Assembly: GCF_963583255.1 (NCBI RefSeq)
Contig: NC_084810.1
Location: forward strand, 7,595,751-7,659,750
Source: Pyrus communis
Taxonomy: Eukaryota > Streptophyta > Magnoliopsida > Rosales > Rosaceae
Length of the DNA: 64,000 bases
Direction: 5' to 3'
The notes below the pieces were generated by a model. That model ran no database searches. It saw only the letters and a list, made by a program, of their open reading frames with translations, and was not told the origin of the DNA. This document shows, one piece after another, positions 1-10,507 of the stretch; position 1 is the stretch's first letter; every line of letters starts with the position of its first letter. The position numbers were made by a program, and so were the translations under genes.

Positions 1-911
1 TGTAAACAGTACCTGGTTCCATTTTCTTGCTTGACTGTACCATCCAATAACACTGCAAGAACAACAAAAAAAAAACACGAATTTCTATTCGTATTAATAA
101 CCATAGTGCTAACTGCTGAACAATTTGAGTTAAAATGTCACATATCAGAAAATTATGAGCTGACCTGTTTAGTGTGCACCTACTAGTAAGATCAAACATG
201 AACAAAATTGCTACTGCATCTTTACAGGCTATTGGAACATGATCTATCGAACTATGGTCACCTACAAAGAACTCAGAACAACAAATTAAATACATCATAC
301 CGTCTGATTGTCTGATAATAGAACATTTTTCACGCATATATGTGCATACCTCCGACATCCCAAATGCTAAACGAAATCCGAGCGCCTTGAACAATCAACG
401 TCTTATCCATCAAATTTACTCCTGCCATCTGCAAATATCTATCTTCTTGCTCATCCCCAACATATTTGCTCTTCAAGAACAATAAGGAAAAAGAAGAAAA
501 AATTAATAAAATTCATCATTATTAGCATAAGACTCTAGCTAGCCAACAACCAAATTAACAAATCATAATTAAACCATAAAGTACTTATATAATTACCATA
601 AAACTTGTCTTTCCAATCTGGCAATCACCCAGCAAACTGATCTTCAAGCTCACCAAATCCGCATCCGTCTCATACACGTTACAACTAGTACTTGTGGGGT
701 TGTCCGCCACCATAACTCCCTCCAAAACTTCCGGTGGCGGCGAGATAGCTCCGCTGGGCAATCTCCGGTACCTGGCCGCCGGCTTCCCTATCGAACAAAC
801 AAGAAACCTGTCCCAGATGAATCTGAAAAACTCCCGGAAAATCGAAACCCGGTCGAGTATGCACCACCTAAAATTAACGTGAACAATTTTTCGACAAAGC
901 TGCAGTTTCAT
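1..911 (-). CDS. SGP1: Septum-promoting GTP-binding protein (SGP1/SGP2-like), 5' part only
   Basis: Ras-like small GTPase of the plant SGP family, homologous to fission yeast Spg1/Tem1 (family knowledge: cytokinesis and MAP4K signalling). I read four exons on the minus strand: 597-911, 350-470, 165-261 and 13-52, with GT-AG introns and matching phases; the gene continues beyond base 1. The start ATG is at 909-911. The N-terminal 80 or so residues are the basic plant-specific extension. Then come the P-loop GDCQIGKTS, the switch segment with KYVGDEQED, and WDVGG, which supplies the DxxG motif. Exon 3 encodes HVPIACKDAVAILFMFDLTS and exon 4 VIGWYSQARKWNQ. The G4 and G5 guanine-binding motifs lie outside the window. 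Which of the two Arabidopsis paralogues it matches cannot be told from this half. Confidence 0.93.
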
Positions 912-1854
912 CTTTTGTGGTAATCTTCACGAGTAGTTGTGAATATTGAATTTGGAATTTGTCATGATTTTCTGTGTTTGGTAATTTGGTAGGAAGCATA
1001 AAACGTGATGATCTTATTAACAAACAAATATAAATGGTAGGAAGGTCGGAACGCGACTGAGTAGCAGCCTGCGGAGGGGGGTGTTGGACGGTTGACCGGT
1101 ATTTTATTGTAGATTTGCCAATACAGTCCAAAATGCCGGCTTCTTGAATACTTCGCTCGTAAGGGTGTTTTGGTAAAAACATGCTTCTGGGGTGTAAAAT
1201 ATTGTGTGTGGTTGCGATGGGTGTCATGGTCATTTCGGTGGGAAAAGAACAAAGTGGTGTGCGTGGGGGATGATAAATTAAATTAAATTAAACGTTTTAT
1301 AAAAGGAATAAAACTCTGTGGACTGCACAGAGCACAAGTAAGCTTATTTGTAAGGTGGTTTTGGATAAGAAAAAGAAGAATGCGACCTTTTGATATTTAT
1401 CGACAATACTTGGCTCCGGTGACAATAAACTATTTCATTGTTAAAACGTTGTAATTGAAACCCTTATTCGATTTGAAAACTGTCTAATCATTCATATGTG
1501 TTGGAATAAATTAATCGTTATAACATTTTTATAATAAACAATCAATTTGTTCGATTTATATGAATGATTAAATTATTTTCAAATTTAATAAAAATTCTAA
1601 AACTAACTTTTAAACAATAATAAAGAAAATAACCAATTTCAGTATAACGTTTATACTATAAAATTATTACACGCTCTTGTATAAAAAAGAATGGCAGGAG
1701 TCAAACAGTTTTCCTAAATAAGTATTTGATACAATTTCGCGTGCTTGTGGGGAAGTCCGAAATTTCCCTTTCTTCCAGAAAAGAAAAACCAAAATGAGAA
1801 ATTGAAAATGGAGTGCAAACATTTGGCAAGCCGTTTCAATATTTTATTTGGAAT
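912..1854. other. Upstream region of the SGP1-like gene, no gene seen
   Basis: This holds the promoter and 5' leader side of the minus-strand GTPase gene. Open frames at 874-1252 have no recognisable content and are treated as chance. From about 1260 on the sequence is AT-rich with no clear element. Confidence 0.5.
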
Positions 1855-2051
1855 GGAAAGGGATCCTCTCTGAATCCCTTCCACCTAATCCTCCTCATCA
1901 AACAATCTGGATCCTTAAAATTTGATCTAAGGGTTAAAAACACAGGCACACTTTAAAAGTTATAATAAATTTAGCCGTTGAATCAAATTTCAAGGGCCTG
2001 GATTGTAAGGAGGAGGATTAGGTGGAAGGGATCTAGAGAAGATCCCCTTCC
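1855..2051. mobile_element. Mutator-type MITE, copy 1 (197 bp)
   Basis: A palindromic element beginning ggaaagggatcc and ending gatccccttcc. Its flanks are atttggaat (1846-1854) and atttggaag (2052-2060), an 8-of-9 target duplication. The two arms pair almost throughout: cttccacctaatcctcct on the left against aggaggattaggtggaag on the right. A second copy of the same family lies at 56299-56497. The 9-bp duplication points to the Mutator superfamily (family knowledge). There is no coding capacity. Confidence 0.85.
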
Positions 2052-2067
2052 ATTTGGAAGTACTTAT

Positions 2068-2068
<1 letters not shown>

Positions 2069-2098
<30 letters not shown>
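2069..2098. repeat. Poly-T run
   Basis: About 29 uninterrupted T just to the right of the MITE. Other long T runs lie near 30427-30455, 31059-31083 and 57284-57320. They may be A-tails of minus-strand retroposons or simple slippage tracts; their flanks do not decide. Confidence 0.8.
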
Positions 2099-2799
2099 CA
2101 GTCAAGCGTGCCACTACGAATTGTTAATCAATGTTTGTGAAACTTAATTAGTAATACATGCACATAGGGGTGGATTCGGTATGGTTACCATACCACAACG
2201 CTCGTACCAATTACTATACCAAACTTTTGGTTTGACAAAATTTATTACCATTATTGTACCAAACTTTCGGTATTGCCAAATAATTCGGTTGGCATGGTGT
2301 GGCAATGGTAATTGCCACCTTGTTTTGGGACAAAATCTATTTTTGTTTTTTTAACCCAATTCCGGGCAAAACTTTTTTTTTGTACCTTTATCTCATACAT
2401 TGTAGCCTAAATTCATCTATTATTCATCATTCACAATTCACACACACAATAATTCAAATGATGCATCAAGATTCATGATGAAAATTAAGCTTACAATCCA
2501 AATAAAAGTTACGAACCAAAATAAATAGAAGTTAACAATCCAAATAGAAGTTAAAGTTTCAAACCAAATGAAAATTGGAACTAAACTTCAAAAAGTAAAA
2601 TTCATTGATCAATTCTTCAAGCTTAAGATGTCGAAGCTTTTGGAGGAGACATTAAATTTGTAAAAGATTGAGCTTGTGTCAAGCCTACATTACAAACAAA
2701 GAAAACATATTAGTAGCATGAAGAATTAAAGTTGAAAACTATTTAATAACAAATTTACTAAAAAAAATTAAAGCATATCTTACTTGTTACCAGTTTTTC

Positions 2800-3010
2800 C
2801 ATTTTCTTGTAAAATTGAAGTATATCTTCCGTTGCTTCCTTGTAGAAGTTTACTTTATCCGCCCTAAGCTAATCACTAGTACACACTAGTGCCTCTACCA
2901 TTTTAGGAGTCAAGGATGCCCTAAAAGGGTCCACAACCCTCCTTCCTAGCCTAAATGCATTTTCACTAGCAACGTAGAAGTGGGGGTTGCAAAGATATAT
3001 TTGGCTATTT
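2800..3010 (-). pseudogene. hAT transposase C-terminal dimerisation domain, broken
   Basis: On the minus strand one frame reads VASENAFRLGRRVVDPFR followed by SLTPKMVEALVCTSD, the conserved C-terminal hAT dimerisation block. The family's usual tryptophan just before LR is replaced by a stop codon. The preceding segment IAKYIFATPTST is in another frame, so there is also a frameshift just before VASEN. The rest of the transposase is not seen. This confirms the superfamily call made from the ends and the target duplication. Confidence 0.8.
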
Positions 3011-3164
3011 GTAAAAGAATTGGGAACTCTTTTGTGTTTGATTCCACCAACTCAAGAGATCATAGTCACCAACAACAATGCTAATATAAGTAGGGTTTTA
3101 TTTTCAAATTATTGGAATATTATAAATATGCATTATATAATTATATATTATATTATATTATATT

Positions 3165-5289
3165 TGACACACCCCGACCGAGATCAGGGCGTGCTGGCCG
3201 TCACACGAAGGTGACGTAGCCATGTGCACGTGCGGAAGCTAAAAGAACAGTAATGTAAAAAGTACGAATAATTAAAAACTAGCATACAAAGTACTAAGAC
3301 AAGTGCTAGCATAAGTGAGATACAAATTCAGAGCAAGACTATAGCAGTCCAAAGAAAAGTTGTGACATAAGTACACCCGAAGGTGACCCTACGCTGGTGA
3401 GTATCTGTCAGAAATGCCGGACAAGCCCTCTGGGAAACCACCGAAACTGCTAAGCAACTAGAACCTGGAGAGGCGCAAAAACAAAAGCGTGAGTGGGCAA
3501 AAACAAAGCTCTTTGAAAACCATTTAGCAAAATACATTCTAACCCCTCGCCGTAAAACTTGTATACTTCCCAGAAAATAAACATATATACGTATGTATAA
3601 ATATGCCAAACATGCTCAAGGGTATGCCAATCATGCTCAAGAATATGCCATGTCAGAACCTCATACTGAAATGCAAGTGCTCAGGTATAAATCACATCAA
3701 TAGCATAACATCTGGCAGCCGGAGTCACCTAACGTGACCTGTACGGCTGCATATAGAGCTCAAATCTCACAATCAATAACTGAACCTGCCCACGAGTCGG
3801 AACCACCTAAAGTGGTCTGTACGACAGGACTGGGTGTAATATATATATACGCTCTAGTGCTATGATCACGTGAAGGCTGTGCGAATAATCGCGGGTCACC
3901 TACGAGTCGAAACCACCTAAAGTGGTCTGTACAACAGGACTGTGCACCTAACTTGGATCCAAGCTGAGCGTGTGGTGCGGGAGGTGAACATCACGTGAAG
4001 GACTGTGCCCTACTCTGGGCGGGAACACTAACACCGGGGGTGCAGGTTATGAGCTCTTTAACTATCTCAAACCACTACTGAACATAAACGAGATTAACGC
4101 TTACCTGGCACTTACCTGTGCGTCCACAGCACCCAATATACATATGTATTTATATGTCACTACTAATGCATGTGATGATGCATAAACGATAATAATAATG
4201 TGCATGGCATAAAACAAATAACTCTTTTAATCAATTTCTGGGAATATAAATGTATATAGGTATATACGGAAAACAAAAAGCCCACTCACTGGTATGTAGA
4301 AGGGTCGTAGCCCCCTTGCCTCGCGTGTGCACGCTCGTCCTCGGGGTACGTGTCACCTATATGCGAAATAGCTATAAAAACGTTAACTTTAAAGTACATA
4401 ACCAACTTCTCGTAATAACTTCTCATACATTGCTCAAAATGGACAATTGAATATATCAACGTGCTCTACGCAACCTCAGGATCACAACCATATTTTTAGA
4501 AAAATTTTCCTCCGCCGCACGCGAGCCCCACGCGCAGGCACGTGCGGTGCACACGGACGGCGTCAACTGACGCCGTTAGGAATATTCCGTCAATTTTGAC
4601 AGATTCCGTTAACGGCGTCAGGAATATTCCGTCAGACTTGACGGAATATTCCGTCACCTTCTCCGGCGAACCTCCGGCGAGGCTCCGGCGCCGTCGCCGG
4701 CGCTGGAAAACTGGAACTATTGAAGCCTAGGACTAGTAGAACACATTCAAACTACTTTTAAAAGCTAAAAATCACGCAATCATACCTGTCCACACAAACC
4801 AAAAACCGGCCAACTTCGAACCAAGCTATTCCGACGTCCAAACTCGTTCAACGAAGCACTCCGAGACTCCTTGGGACCTCACTAAGCCACCTACGAGCTT
4901 CAAAAACCCAAAAACATGCTAGATTAATCTTGCATGAATAGTACCCAAGTCGGACCACCTCGAATCGACGTGAAAACGGTAGTTTTCTTACCTAAAAATG
5001 GTATGATCGAGTTCCCCTCAACCTCACGAGCTCGACAGTGCCCTCAGATTCCTCGATCTGCAATGATTTGGTGCAGTTGTGTGTGTGTCCGTACAAGTTC
5101 GAAGAGAAAGGGAAGAAATGGGAGCACGGGAGAGACAGGGAGAAGACAGAGGGAGAGAGATAGGGACATTGTGTGTGTGGCCCAACACATGCCAACACCA
5201 CACCACCCACCAAACAGAATAACGAAACGAACTAGGGGCAAAAATGTCATTTCGCACGTACGTTTTAATATTCTCGGGACGGGATGTCA
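3165..5289. mobile_element. Probable nested transposable element, unclassified
   Basis: The block is bounded by tgacacaccccgaccgaga at the left and, read from the right, tgacatcccgtcccgagaa, imperfect inverted ends. It is GC- and CpG-richer than the hAT DNA around it. It contains diverged repeats around 3715-4010 built on 'acctaaagtggtctgtac' and 'cacgtgaagg', and a GC-rich inverted-repeat cluster near 4540-4710. Open frames of up to 126 codons (4934-5314 and overlapping minus-strand frames) match nothing I recognise. No certain target duplication is visible. It resembles the 27.0-29.8 kb block in layout, in the opposite orientation. Confidence 0.55.
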
Positions 5290-5468
5290 CAATATTTTCA
5301 GTATGGTACGATAATACCGTGGTAATGGTATTCATTACCAATACCGTACCATAAAATTTCGGTACGGTACAATACCGTACCATTACCGATTGACACAAAA
5401 TCGGTATGACACAATTAGCAATTCAGTTGGTATGACAATTTGGCAAAAAATTCACCCCTACATGCACA

Positions 5469-7192
5469 TACATCAACGACTAATAATTATTTACGTGCAT
5501 GAATATAATTGCCATAAGCGTTTATGTACAAATCATTTATCGAGCATGACTTTAGAGTTGTGTACTTAAAAGTCAAAATCAGACTCTTTTTAATCATCTT
5601 AAACTCGACTTCAAATTGGAAACCATTTTTACTACTAACTTTTTTTCTTAAAAGAGTTTATAGTTTAATCGGATGAGAGCATTCATCATCTCATGAGCAT
5701 ATCAGTTCGATTATATTATGACAACTATTAGCACATGGTTTTAGCCACATGGTAAATGGTATTGTACTGTAACATTTTCCTCCTTAAAGCTTATTAAATA
5801 GCTAAATGATAGATCATAGCTTAGATGGCATGATTCCTTCCTGACATAAACAAAAAGAAATAGACATCTGTGTTGGTTTGGTTGGTGGATCTAGATCAAG
5901 GGAATTTCAGACTTTTCCGAATAAAGGAGAAAACTTTGAACCCCATGACAATGACTCAAAAGCCCACCTCAGCCCCTAACTCTTTGCTTCTTCATTTTTT
6001 TCACCATTAATTTCAGAATTTAGAGAAAGTAATTAAAATGAAATATTTTCTTTACTTCAGTGGTTGGTATGGTACCCTTGCTTCTCCTTTACTCTTTCTT
6101 CGTTTTTTTTTCCTCAATGAATTCTTCTTTACCCTTTCGGCGAATGTACTACTTTTTATGTTTTTAGTCTACACTATTTTTTAACAAAAAAAATACCCCG
6201 ATACTTTTTACTTTGAACAATACTTTTGCAATGTAATCAGGTTCATATATAACATTTTATATTGATAGTGTAATAGGACATCCACAACGTAAACACCAAT
6301 TTTATTCTAGTAATAACAATATTATTATGTGTTATTAACTATAACCTTATTATTATTACTGGACTGTAAAAGTTGATGATTATAGTGTAACCTTCCACTT
6401 TTTGATAATTCACACACTATATTAATAATGTTAATGTCAAGTTACAAACATGAAGGTATGGATCCTAAAAGTAAATATATTGATGGAAAATTGCATGAAA
6501 TCCACTATAATTCTATTACAATATAAGGTATCAGTGCCCTTTTTATCACTACCAAGGCAATCAACCACTTGGTATATTCATCAAATTATTATCTAAACTT
6601 CAAAACTTGATTGTAAATTAAGAAAAGTTCATCACAGTTTTATCCTTGTATGGAGTTATAAGTCGGTTAGGTTCAACTTTAATAAATTAAGAGGTTAATA
6701 TCAATTTAAATGTGTTGACTAATTGTGTGACTTAACGCAAGCCCTACACAGTTTTACCTGTGTAAATATATTGTTGTATAATCAAGTAAAGGGTTGGGTA
6801 TATGAGAATATAAGAGCTGTTGAACGGGGGGAAAAAAAAGAACAATTAACATTAAACTCACGAGCCTATGGTAGAAAAAAAATAACAATAAATTAAAAAC
6901 ATGAGTCAAGTAATCAAATTATTCTTAAATTTGAAATGCATTAGTGGAATTGCTACAAATTATAAGTACGTTATACACATGTCCATAATTCTATATAATT
7001 CATGGTTGCTAAATAGATTTTTTTTTTTATGATATTTGATATTTCTCCATCGGAAACAATATTATGGAATTCTATGTGCTTCATCGTTTAGGGTTTGGGG
7101 TGTTGGCAATTACAACATATAATATATTTAGTAATTTGACACCAAACACAAACTTCTCATCACTAACCAACAAGAATAAAACAATTAGATAT
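5469..7192. other. AT-rich intergenic DNA
   Basis: I see no gene, hairpin element or tRNA-like sequence in this stretch. It has no open frame of interest. Confidence 0.5.
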
Positions 7193-7201
7193 AAAAGAAA
7201 A

Positions 7202-7366
7202 GAGAAATGCTAAGGGGACGGTCTCAAAAGTGGGACTTTTCATGGACTCTCTGTCATCTCATTTTTTTGCATAATATTTTACAATATTGTCACGAGAATT
7301 GACGTTAAACTATGAAATGGTAGTACATGAAGAGTCCCACTACTGATAGTTCTCTTAGCATTTCTC
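7202..7366. mobile_element. Mutator-type MITE (165 bp)
   Basis: Its inverted ends are gagaaatgctaaggggac and, read from the right, gagaaatgctaagagaac. Perfect 9-bp direct repeats aaaagaaaa flank it at 7193-7201 and 7367-7375. The duplication is low in complexity but sits exactly at both ends. The element is non-coding and belongs to a different family from the 1855 and 56299 copies. Confidence 0.85.
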
Positions 7367-7375
7367 AAAAGAAAA

Positions 7376-8821
7376 TTCCCCAAACTCATGCAAATTATCG
7401 AAGCTAGCTAGGTTTTGATGATCGATAATAGCTTGGACTATCTGAAAGTGCAACATTTGACACTTTCCATGCTTTGCCTCTCAAAAGTCGAGATCTGGTA
7501 CAACTTTCAAGTATTTCTGCGGCTAATTTTATGCAATATTAGTAGCAGTTTCTATAGTTTTAGTTCACCTATGAATATGGTTGAGAAAAAAGTATAACAA
7601 TTTTACATTTTTTAGGGTTACTTAGTCTAATCCAAGCATGCATATATTAATGACCATCTTACCGTCATTTGATTTGTTAATTAAATTGTATAGTTTAATC
7701 AGCAATATTCTTTTGGTTGGGAAGTACCTATAGGGTTGGGGTATAAATTAGGTCAAATGGTTTTGTACGTCTATATAATGCAGCTAATATTCTAATTGTG
7801 CAGCTAATACGACTATAACCACCTACCAATTTTATTATTCTAATTTCTCACCAAACCAATATATTTGATGTTTGTCTTCGATCGTGGTAGGTCATGGTCA
7901 TGGCTCATGGAATTAGGGTGGAGTGTATATAATAGGTCCTACCAAACTCCACTCAGAAAATATAGAGAATACAGATTGTTAATGTATGAATTCTTTTTCT
8001 TCTAAAAGTGATAAATTTGATATACTCATGGAAAAGAAATTGCAACATTATCGCGGTCATACTCTACAGCCAATAGTATGAACATCGTTAAAACTAATGT
8101 ACAACAAAAAAAATTGAAATCATACCTTGTGGAAACTCTGAACAATCGATTTTATATTTCATTCGTTGAGTATAACTTTTTTAAACAACATATTTCATAA
8201 TTTGTGTCTTTACGGTTAAGTTTACTTTGTTCTACTAAGATGGTGACGACAATAAACTTGAAAGCTTGAAGAAAATGGGTTTTTGGATGCAAGTTTATCT
8301 TATGTTGGGCAAGGGGGTGTACAAAGAAAACAAAATTGTTTAAAAAACTTTAAGTCTTCAATTGTTATTCATATTAGGTCATATAAATTATTCAATACTC
8401 CCAAATTTTAAATAGGTGTCATGTATGCTTAATAAATTGTAGAATGTCAATAAAACCTGGAATTATAAATGATGAACAAGTTATTTTGTAATATATTATG
8501 TTGTGAAATTATAAATCGTGATATTTCGGTTGTTATATAAATCATGACAATATTGATTAGACTAAAACGATCCTCGAAGAAAAGATATGAGTTTCTACAA
8601 TAAAATCATTTTGCAAAATGGTGGTTAACAATTCAACATCGTACTCAAAAAACAACTAACTGGATATGAGTTAGATTTAACAAAAGAAGAAAATCTATGA
8701 TAAGATAAGATCTAACACCAAACAGTCAAAAGAGGATAAAGCAAAACTAGAAAGGAAGTATGATTAGATGTACTCGAATTTCTCTGCCATGCTCGAGTCA
8801 AGACACGTGGTGACACACAAT
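7376..8821. other. Intergenic DNA, nothing recognised
   Basis: AT-rich sequence. The 60-codon frame at 7415-7597 has no supporting features. Confidence 0.5.
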
Positions 8822-9063
8822 AAAAAAGAATGAAAAGATTAGGGACAAGGATTGTCTCCTCCCACTTCCAGTGTCCTCCTATTTGTGTGTTCACAGTTAA
8901 GTCACGTCAACATTTTATATTATTATTTATTTTTGTCTTATTATCTCTATAAAAAAAAAATATAAAATGTTGATGTGGCTTAACCGTGACTACACACAGA
9001 AGAATACCAAAAGTAGGAGAGTAGACAATCATTATCCAAAGATGGGAGGGTGCTTATTCTTTA
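8822..9063. mobile_element. Long fold-back element
   Basis: Two arms of roughly 90-100 bases are reverse complements with scattered mismatches. The best-paired inner part is cagttaagtcacgtcaacat at the left against atgttgatgtggcttaaccg at the right; further out attgtct pairs with agacaat. The AT-rich loop lies near 8915-8950. A transcript would fold into a long hairpin. It is probably a MITE, but I could not fix a target duplication. Confidence 0.65.
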
Positions 9064-10486
9064 TATTGAATTTTCAAATAAATTTTCAAATAAATTTTCA
9101 AATTGAGAGCCAAATGACATTGGTTTATACTACACATCAACATTTGTTCTAGAAAGAATAAAACATTCGGAAGTTCTTTCTGATCAAAATGAGAGAATCT
9201 CATCTGGAAGTCGAGGAACAAATTTTATGCTGAGCGTATGAATTTCGTATCAAGAAAATGAAAATAAATTTATATGTTCATAAGTAAATAAGGTATTTAA
9301 TTAATTTTATTACGAAATTTTAATTTCCTTTTTTAAGTTAGAACATGTTGTCTCATGTTTAAAGTTCAACAATCATATGCTCATGGTAACGTATTATGCT
9401 TGAAAATTTGCCGCATTTGAGAGGGTATTGTTGCAAGTATAAATTTCACAGTAAAAAAATAAGGGACCTTACATGTTATAAGTAATTGGACTTCTTTTTA
9501 TATTACGTATTAGATTTATGATGAAACCTCAACTTCATTCATTTTAGTTGCGTCTTTTTTACTTGTGATTTTGAAAAAGTACCAGAATAGAGAAAAAATG
9601 ATGAAAAAATTCATAACATTCACTTGTGATGGTAGAAGAGGAAGTTACCATGCAAGAAAGAAGAAAAATCAGCTCGCCAAAATGGAGAAACCACGTCAAA
9701 AAGCAACAATGCTTGGCTACACGAATTATGAAGGAATTTTTCCTCAAAAACTCTTTCTTGACTGATTCACATAACTTTGCGCATATGGTCAGACTTTTTA
9801 TATTATAATATCATTTTGTAAATTTTATCTATGAAAAAAATGAATTAAAATTAAGATTATTTAGTTAATTAATCATAACAAATAAAGAGATAGTTCGTAA
9901 TATTTTTATCAATCCAACCATTTGTTTTAATACAGTTTGATGATTAATTGATCTCATATTTTATTGATATTTTACATAATACTTTATAATATGAACGATT
10001 TCAATCAAAAGTAATGCCTTGTGCAAAAGGCCAGAGAATGAAGAAGCTCATCTTCGAACCCATGTTTGATGTTGGGCCAAAGAGTTGGACATGGGTCTGA
10101 GCCCAATATCCCATAAGAGACATATTTAAGCCCACTAAACAATGGGGTATTTAAGATACATGTCCAATTTAAGAGAAATTTGAATAAAAATCACAAAACA
10201 AAAACTCAAAAAGTTTTCAAAAAAATAAAATAACAATAAAAAGGAGAACGAGAAGTTGCCGCTGCAACCATCTTCTCCCGCCGACTCCTCCCCCACCCCT
10301 CTCCCTATCTCCTTCACCGTGTACGGCGGCCCGAGCTGCCTTTAAAGGTATTCAGAGAAATTGGGTCTCAATAGATTTGGTAAAATCCTTGTAGAATCAC
10401 TCTACAAAAATTCAGCTCCCATTGCACACAAACTGTTTGCTTAAATGCCTGTATGATACATATTTTCAATCACAATTTCTCCAACA
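9064..10486. other. Intergenic region and NEPRO upstream region
   Basis: It starts with about three copies of a 13-base 'aattttcaaataa' unit (9067-9104). The rest is AT-rich up to about 10060, and then comes the promoter and leader side of the NEPRO-like gene. I see no other gene. Confidence 0.5.
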
Positions 10487-10507
10487 ATGATAATCTGCAG
10501 TGACTCA

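Larger units (their letters stand above)
2165..5460. mobile_element. hAT-superfamily DNA transposon, defective, with nested insertion
   Basis: The ends are taggggtggattcgg at the left and, read inward from the right, taggggtgaattttt. They are flanked by identical 8-bp duplications catgcaca at 2157-2164 and 5461-5468, the hallmark of hAT insertion. Both subterminal zones are crowded with ggtatggt/ggtacggta-type motifs in both orientations, which in hAT elements usually serve as transposase binding sites. The left inner part carries a decayed transposase C-terminus (minus strand, near 2800-3010). About 2.1 kb between 3165 and 5289 looks like a second element that landed inside, which leaves about 1.2 kb of hAT-derived sequence. 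The element is not autonomous. Confidence 0.85.

Noticed and set aside
874..1252. Open frames of 96 and 119 codons upstream of the SGP1-like gene
   Set aside because: No recognisable motif, they overlap each other in different frames and partly overlap the leader of a well-supported gene.
3328..3609. 93-codon minus-strand frame
   Set aside because: It lies inside the nested repeat element and has no family features.
4934..5398. Several overlapping frames of 68-126 codons
   Set aside because: They lie in a purine-rich, low-complexity part of a transposable element, in both strands at once, with no conserved content.
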